Source: Hemicentrotus pulcherrimus (Eukaryota; Echinodermata; Echinoidea; Camarodonta; Strongylocentrotidae). Taken from it: DNA of 12,074 bases. The translations under genes and the position numbers were made by a program. The stretch is from NCBI GenBank assembly GCA_003118195.1, contig BEXV01000186.1, positions 62,073-74,146 on the forward strand, in the 5' to 3' direction. Below are positions 8,775 to 12,074 of this stretch, piece after piece. The first letter of the stretch is position 1. Every line of letters begins with the position of its first letter. A model generated the notes under the pieces. It worked only from the letters and a program-made list of their open reading frames with translations, was not told the origin of the DNA and ran no database searches.

Positions 8775-8941
8775 TCAGTAAATCACGTTTTGCCTGTTGT
8801 TACTGTTTTGTCGGCTGAAGTTGAGAATGGCATCTGCGGCATTGCAGTGCTCTGCTCGCAAGCGTTTATACCTGGTATGGAAGCCCAGGATGAAGAGGAT
8901 GGCAGCGAGGGTCGCATAGCCCCCGAAAAACATCATTGTTA
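8775..8941 (-). CDS. SLC49A3: SLC49A3-like terminal exon, helix 12 and C-terminal tail, with stop codon
   Basis: This is the last coding exon: 167 nt, two leading bases (TA) plus 54 codons and a TGA stop at 8777-8775. The acceptor is a strong pyrimidine tract, CTTCCCTCCTCTCCAG, with AG at 8943-8942. Spliced to the preceding exon, G|TA gives valine, so the junction reads SQDMT-V-TMMFFGG. Helix 12 (VTMMFFGGYATLAAILFILGF) is followed by HTRYKRLRAEH, a basic stretch that fits the positive-inside rule and has the same spacing as the HTPYRRLQAE end of vertebrate SLC49A3. The tail is short (about 33 residues after the helix) and rich in asparagine, serine and glutamine. The frame also stays open upstream to 9043; that is treated separately as a possible extension. 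Confidence 0.88.
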
Positions 8942-9043
8942 CTGGAGAGGAGGGAAGCAACATATGAAAGTAAAAAATTAAACTTACCAGTAGTGTGACG
9001 ATTACGAGAATGATGAGGACAGAGTCCCTCGTCAAGAAAATAT
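8942..9043 (-). other. possible alternative in-frame 5' extension of the last SLC49A3 exon
   Basis: An upstream AG at 9045-9044, after a T-rich stretch ending AAATTTAAG, has the right phase. Using it adds 102 nt (34 codons) in frame, starting D-IFLTRDSVLIILVIVTLL and continuing hydrophobic to MLLPSSP before joining the normal exon. The added segment would be almost a whole extra membrane helix. Inside it, GTAAGT at 8987 and the normal acceptor at 8942 enclose 46 nt that look like a tiny intron, but removing it would place TAA immediately after the junction. The default reading is that this is intron; the extension is inferred only from phase and openness. Confidence 0.25.
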
Positions 9044-9433
9044 CTTAAATTTATCAAAATATCAAAGAAATTCAGGGAAACAACATGGAAGTACAATTGA
9101 ACTTACATTAACATTTACATTTAGCCAAATTTCTGGGTTTTTTTTAGTACCGGTAACCTTTCTAATAAAACAAAAAGCAAAGTCTAAATAATCTTTGCAG
9201 TCAAAATAATTGAGAACATGACAATTAAAAAGACTTGCATTTTTTTGTGTCTTGCTTTGTTGATTACTCTATTAAACATTTCAACATACACTAGTATCAA
9301 AAGTAAGTTTTGTTTGATCCTGTGCAGATATAGCTCCGTATTATTTCCAAAACACAGGATTACTTTAAATACAAACATGAACTGCCTGATTAAAAAAAAA
9401 ATGATGACATGGATGATATAAAGGCCTACTTAC
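8942..9433 (-). other. intron between the helix 11 and helix 12 exons
   Basis: This 492-bp phase-1 intron has borders GTAAGT and CTCTCCAG. Its last 102 bp are open in frame with the terminal exon and may be an alternative exon extension. I see no repeat in it. Confidence 0.75.
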
Positions 9434-9627
9434 CAGTCATGTCTTGTGACACCGCATCGCCAACAAGAAGATTCTCTATGTCTTGTACACCGTCTTGAAA
9501 GAGAGATGCCGTAGTGACGGAAGGAACGTTCGGGGTGACCTTGCAGGAGTTTGAAAGTTGTTCTTGAGATGTTAGGGGTCTGGCTAACCACTCTGCAGCT
9601 AGCATGAGGAGGAAACCTTGAACCTGA
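9434..9627 (-). CDS. SLC49A3: SLC49A3-like exon, helix 11 and following loop
   Basis: This 194-nt exon starts with the single base T that completes the split glycine codon (GG|T) and ends with one base, G, of the next codon. The acceptor is CCCTATTGCAG; the donor is GTAAGT from 9433. A second AG four bases downstream would break the frame. The translation opens GQVQGFLLMLAAEWLARPLT, matching the conserved G-Q-x-x-G at the start of helix 11, then runs into a polar, serine/threonine- and acid-rich loop (EQLSNSCKVTPN, then DGVQDIENLLVGDAVSQDMT). The loop contains an N-S-C triplet, a rare form of glycosylation site. The loop is longer than in the vertebrate protein as I remember it, and its sequence is not conserved. 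A longer open frame in another minus-strand frame across this exon is a shadow. Confidence 0.88.
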
Positions 9628-10338
9628 CTGCAATAGGGAACAAACGATTAGAATGGTTGAATTCGATTTGGAATAATCGCAGTACAACTTCATTTTGAGA
9701 GGATGTATTAAAGACCCTGTCGGAAGTGAAAAATGAAATAGATAAATAATATATCAACGGAAAGCTTATAAGCCATAGATTACAATAATATCACCTACAT
9801 GTTATTTTAGTGTCTGTCAGAGGGGTGACAGCTCTCTGAAAACTCGAAATCCAAAGCTTTGACATTCCAAAGTTGTTGACCCAAACACTAGCTATCAACT
9901 TGATATCATAATGAATTTGCATTAACTAAACACGGCTACATGCACAGTGTATTATATCTAGGCGAGCCGATAGGGTCCACATATATTGTCACCGTAACTG
10001 CTGCAAATTAGACCCCGTTGATCCGAAATTTGGAGGGATGCAGGAAATGAGGTTTCAATTTGCTTTTGTGCAATACTGAAAGGAAAATACTTTTTCTTCC
10101 TTTATATTTGTATTCTACATTCATTCAGTTTTCCATTGATATGAGGTTGTATTTTTATCAGATAAGGGGGGCATTTCACAAAGCCTTTTTTTAATGACAA
10201 ATAACAAAAATCAGTGACAAATCTGCTGATAACCAATCAGAAGCAAGGATTTCCGTAGCTTCTAACACAAATTGTCATTGTCACTGATGACAAGTTTTGT
10301 GAAACGCCCCCAAGGTCTTTCACGTCATCACAGCTTAC
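9628..10338 (-). other. intron between the helix 10 and helix 11 exons
   Basis: This 711-bp phase-2 intron has borders GTAAGC and TTGCAG. It contains the palindromic repeat at 10166-10311 near its donor end. The rest is plain AT-rich sequence. Confidence 0.8.
10166..10311. repeat. palindromic MITE-like repeat in an intron
   Basis: This 146-bp element is bounded by GGGGGGCATTTCACAAAGC on the left and TTTTGTGAAACGCCCCC on the right, inverted copies of each other. TGACAA motifs repeat inside both arms (GACAAAT and GTCACTGATGACAAG). The centre contains ACCAATCAGAAGCAAGG. I associate ends of the GGGGGCGTTTCACAAA type with abundant short repeats in sea urchin DNA; that is recollection, not a search. 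It lies in the second intron of the transporter gene, 27 bp past the donor site. Confidence 0.7.
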
Positions 10339-10496
10339 CCAGACATGATGAGGAAGCCAGCACTCGTGCCCTCCGATACCGGATACGTCGCCTCCACACC
10401 AAGCTCCAGAGAGACAGGGAACTGGGCGAACCCAAAGAAACCTAAAACTCCACAAACACCAATAATAGCTGCAGGTATATTTGGGTATCTTGTTAC
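10339..10496 (-). CDS. SLC49A3: SLC49A3-like exon, helix 10 and family signature
   Basis: This 158-nt exon enters in phase 0 and leaves two bases (GG) of a split glycine codon. The acceptor is TTTAATTTCCAG (AG at 10498-10497); the donor is GTAAGC starting at 10338. The reading starts VTRYPNIPAAII and continues through a helix (GVCGVLGFFGFAQF) into PVSLELGVEATYPVSEGTSA and GFLIMS. The acidic E-A-T-Y-P-V-S-E-G-T-S-A-G block is the most diagnostic part of the window, because FLVCR/SLC49 proteins share E-x-T-Y-P-x-x-E-G at the end of helix 10. The frame stays open upstream of the acceptor by chance, but those residues do not look like the family. A palindromic repeat lies only 27 bp into the downstream intron. 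Confidence 0.92.
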
Positions 10497-11244
10497 CTGG
10501 AAATTAAACATGGAAGATAAAGCAAAATGGTAAGAAACTACATTAATTTTGAAGAAAAAAATACTGATGTTTTGAAGGGGTATGGATACAATTATCGCCC
10601 AAGGTGATCTTGAAACAGCACTGTGCCTTGAGACTACATGTACATGTAAGTCGAGGGGCATCGTGCAGTTTCGAGATCACAGAAGAGCTTTGGTTTTTAA
10701 CTGTGACCTGAAAAAAAAAGCAGTCAGTAATTTTTATAGACACTGCATCCTAAAGGTTATTTTGTATGAATGTCAATATGAACTTCTTTCATTTGAAGGG
10801 AAACTAATATAAATTAACATTTGGAAGTACAAATAAACACTTTCTTGTATGAATGTGCAAACAAACACTAGGAGTTCTGCATGCATAATTAAGAATCAAA
10901 TGGGGATTATTAGTCTACTGACATTACATTAATGAAATTTTGTGAGGGGCTCTTGTTTAAAAACCCATTACAATTTGACATGCAAAGTGAGAAGCAAGTT
11001 ATAATTTAGTTGTCAGCTCTCTGTTGTCATTGATAAACTGACTCTGTGGACCTCATTTAAAACCAAGTTGTGTTTTTTTGGGGCGGCAACATAAAAGGTC
11101 GGTCCGGGGACATACATTATTACATCTGACTGATACAAGTCTGTAAAAATCACATTAAACTACATGCGCTAGCAAAAGGTAATCAAAATTTAATTTTGAA
11201 TTTCCATGGAACAATTAAAAAAGTAAAGAGGGCAGCACACTTAC
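10497..11244 (-). other. intron between the helix 8-9 and helix 10 exons
   Basis: This 748-bp phase-0 intron has borders GTAAGT and TTTCCAG. I see no coding or strongly structured sequence inside. On the plus strand, near 11072-11106, a run TTTTTTTGGGGCGGCAAC followed by GGTCGGTCC loosely resembles the edge of the GTCGG-type repeat at 6688-6957, but the match is weak. Confidence 0.8.
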
Positions 11245-11397
11245 AACTGACAGAGCTACTATACACACTGCGCAGAGGGCAAAGGAGACCTTGGCAACGA
11301 GAGCAAACTTCTTTGTCCTATCAACGTATATCCCAGATACGAATGCTCCCAAAATGCCGCTGGCTATCAGGACAGCCCCACATATACCAGAGAAATC
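11245..11397 (-). CDS. SLC49A3: SLC49A3-like exon, helices 8-9 with motif-A loop
   Basis: This is a 153-nt internal coding exon of 51 codons, phase 0 at both ends, reading DFSGICGAVL to VCIVALSV. The acceptor is a pyrimidine-rich tract ending GATGCAG (AG at 11399-11398). The donor is a consensus GTAAGT beginning at 11244. The translation is a hydrophobic helix (GAVLIASGILGAFVSG), then YVDRTKKF, then a second helix. G-x(3-4)-D-R-x-K is the second-half copy of the MFS motif A, normally cytoplasmic between helices 8 and 9. The D-F-S-G-I-C-G-A start matches F-A-G-L-C-G-A in vertebrate SLC49A3 as I recall it. An open reading frame of similar size on the opposite strand is its antisense shadow. The preceding exon must lie beyond the window. 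Confidence 0.88.
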
Positions 11398-12074
11398 CTG
11401 CATCAAGGGAGGTAATAGCAAATACAATTGTATAAAATATGATTTGTTCACAGAACCATCATAGTTTCAAACTCTTGAGTGTACCAATCACCACCACATG
11501 TTTTGCTCTTGATATAAGGGATTCCATGTCACTATACTGTATTCAAAGTATGAGCTTCAAATAATAGTGTCATAGAGTACAGCTTGAATATATACTCTCA
11601 GCAAAATGATAAAATAAAATAACCTGTTGAGTAGACTACTGGTACAATGTAGGCCTACTGTAGTTCGTGCACGTGAACATGTTTGCAAAGAACAAGGGGC
11701 ACGGAACCTACATAATAATAATGATAATAATACTCAGTTCTTTTTAATATAACACAATACACATTACAGGAAAGCATCTCCCTATGCGCTTTAAATAGGT
11801 TGGACTTGGGTTCTACATGTATACGCGCCATTGTTTGTTATCCATTACTTCTTTATACTTTTTAATTGATAACCTACTGAATGACGGGTAAAAAAAGATT
11901 TTCAAGGTTGTTTTAATACATTGAATAAACTAGACAATCAAATTAAATTCTAGGTGACTGGTACACTTTACGTTTGCGAAAACCTTAACATTTTAAACAA
12001 TGACCTACTATTAAAGCTTTAAACCTCAATGTTAATTGCATCTGCAGGGCACATAACTTTGATTCACCCACCCC
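11398..12074. other. upstream intron of the SLC49A3-like gene, running off the window
   Basis: No further transporter exon was recognised here on the minus strand. The acceptor at 11399-11398 implies this is intron. It contains a short (TAA/TGA)n-type microsatellite near 11708-11731 and otherwise AT-rich sequence. Confidence 0.6.
11708..11731. repeat. trinucleotide microsatellite
   Basis: TACATAATAATAATGATAATAA is an interrupted AAT repeat in the upstream intron. Confidence 0.6.

Larger units (their letters stand above)
8775..11397 (-). other. SLC49A3: 3' part of an SLC49A3 (MFSD7)-like transporter gene, four exons
   Basis: This is the gene model for the minus-strand exons listed separately: 11397-11245, 10496-10339, 9627-9434 and 8941-8775. 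Exon phases match at all three junctions (0, 2, 1), giving an open frame of 223 residues that ends in TGA. The product is a multi-pass membrane protein of the major facilitator superfamily. Recognisable features are GIYVDRTK (motif-A loop between helices 8 and 9), F-P-V-S-L-E-L, the E-A-T-Y-P-V-S-E-G-T signature of the FLVCR/SLC49 family, GQVQG at helix 11, and helix 12 ending GFHTRYKRLRAE, which lines up without gaps with my memory of the vertebrate SLC49A3 end. Paralogues FLVCR1/2 handle heme or choline; the SLC49A3 substrate is not settled, so none is assigned. Helices 1-7, the start codon and the promoter lie past position 12074. FLVCR1/2 or DIRC2 are less likely because the spacing around helices 11-12 fits SLC49A3 better. 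Confidence 0.85.

Noticed and set aside
8775..9035. An 86-codon minus-strand frame with its own ATG, as an independent small membrane protein gene
   Set aside because: Its 3' part is the terminal exon of the transporter, with a strong acceptor at 8943-8942 that matches the phase of the upstream exon. The ATG lies in intron sequence.
8988..9043. A separate 56-nt exon (9043-8988) spliced to 8941
   Set aside because: Joining its donor (phase 0) to the acceptor at 8943-8942 puts TAA in frame at once. Direct joining of exon 9434 to 8941 gives a gap-free match to the known helix 12 region.
9430..9693. 87-codon minus-strand open frame
   Set aside because: It is a different frame over the helix 11 exon. 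The spliced phase selects the frame reading GQVQGFLLM, which matches the family.
10237..10455. 72-codon minus-strand frame rich in Trp/Cys
   Set aside because: It overlaps the helix 10 exon in the wrong frame and runs into the palindromic repeat.
11196..11435. 79-codon plus-strand open frame
   Set aside because: It is antisense to the helix 8-9 exon and has no family resemblance.

Overview
This window is eukaryotic and looks like the genome of a marine invertebrate deuterostome, most likely an echinoderm such as a sea urchin. Three things point there: AT-rich non-coding DNA, one gene split by short introns with consensus GT-AG borders, and many small inverted-repeat elements, including a palindrome bounded by GGGGGC(A/G)TTTCACAAA that I associate with sea urchin DNA. 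The species is an inference. There are no prokaryotic features (operons, CRISPR, tRNA or rRNA).

Right third (about 8775-12074): the 3' end of one minus-strand gene. Four coding exons (11245-11397, 10339-10496, 9434-9627, 8775-8941) join with matching phases (0, 2, 1) into the C-terminal 223 residues of a major facilitator superfamily transporter. It best fits SLC49A3 (MFSD7), of the FLVCR/SLC49 family. The exons carry the helix 8-9 motif-A loop, helix 10 with the family signature E-A-T-Y-P-V-S-E-G-T, helix 11 with a following loop, and helix 12 with a basic cytoplasmic tail. The N-terminal part lies beyond the right edge. A 102-nt in-frame stretch just upstream of the last exon could be an alternative exon extension.

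Middle and left (1-8774): no convincing host gene. The stretch next to the gene (about 6960-8774) must hold its 3' UTR, but no canonical AATAAA was seen. Further left is a mosaic of transposon remnants: a retroposon-like tail with (TTA)n near 567-641; fold-back or MITE-like elements at 993-1404, 2561-2700, 3437-4138, 5745-6186 and 6688-6957; a 5'-truncated non-LTR retrotransposon 3' end at 4831-5073; and a 23-bp tandem repeat at 7057-7120. The 698-bp element at 3439-4136 is the clearest: TA target duplication, ends CAGTGC(A/G)TCCCAGAAAAAAC, and inverted arms of about 270 bp.

I found no evidence of a new multi-gene system. The best leads are the possible alternative 3' splice site in the transporter and the density of long inverted repeats, which could form double-stranded RNA if transcribed.
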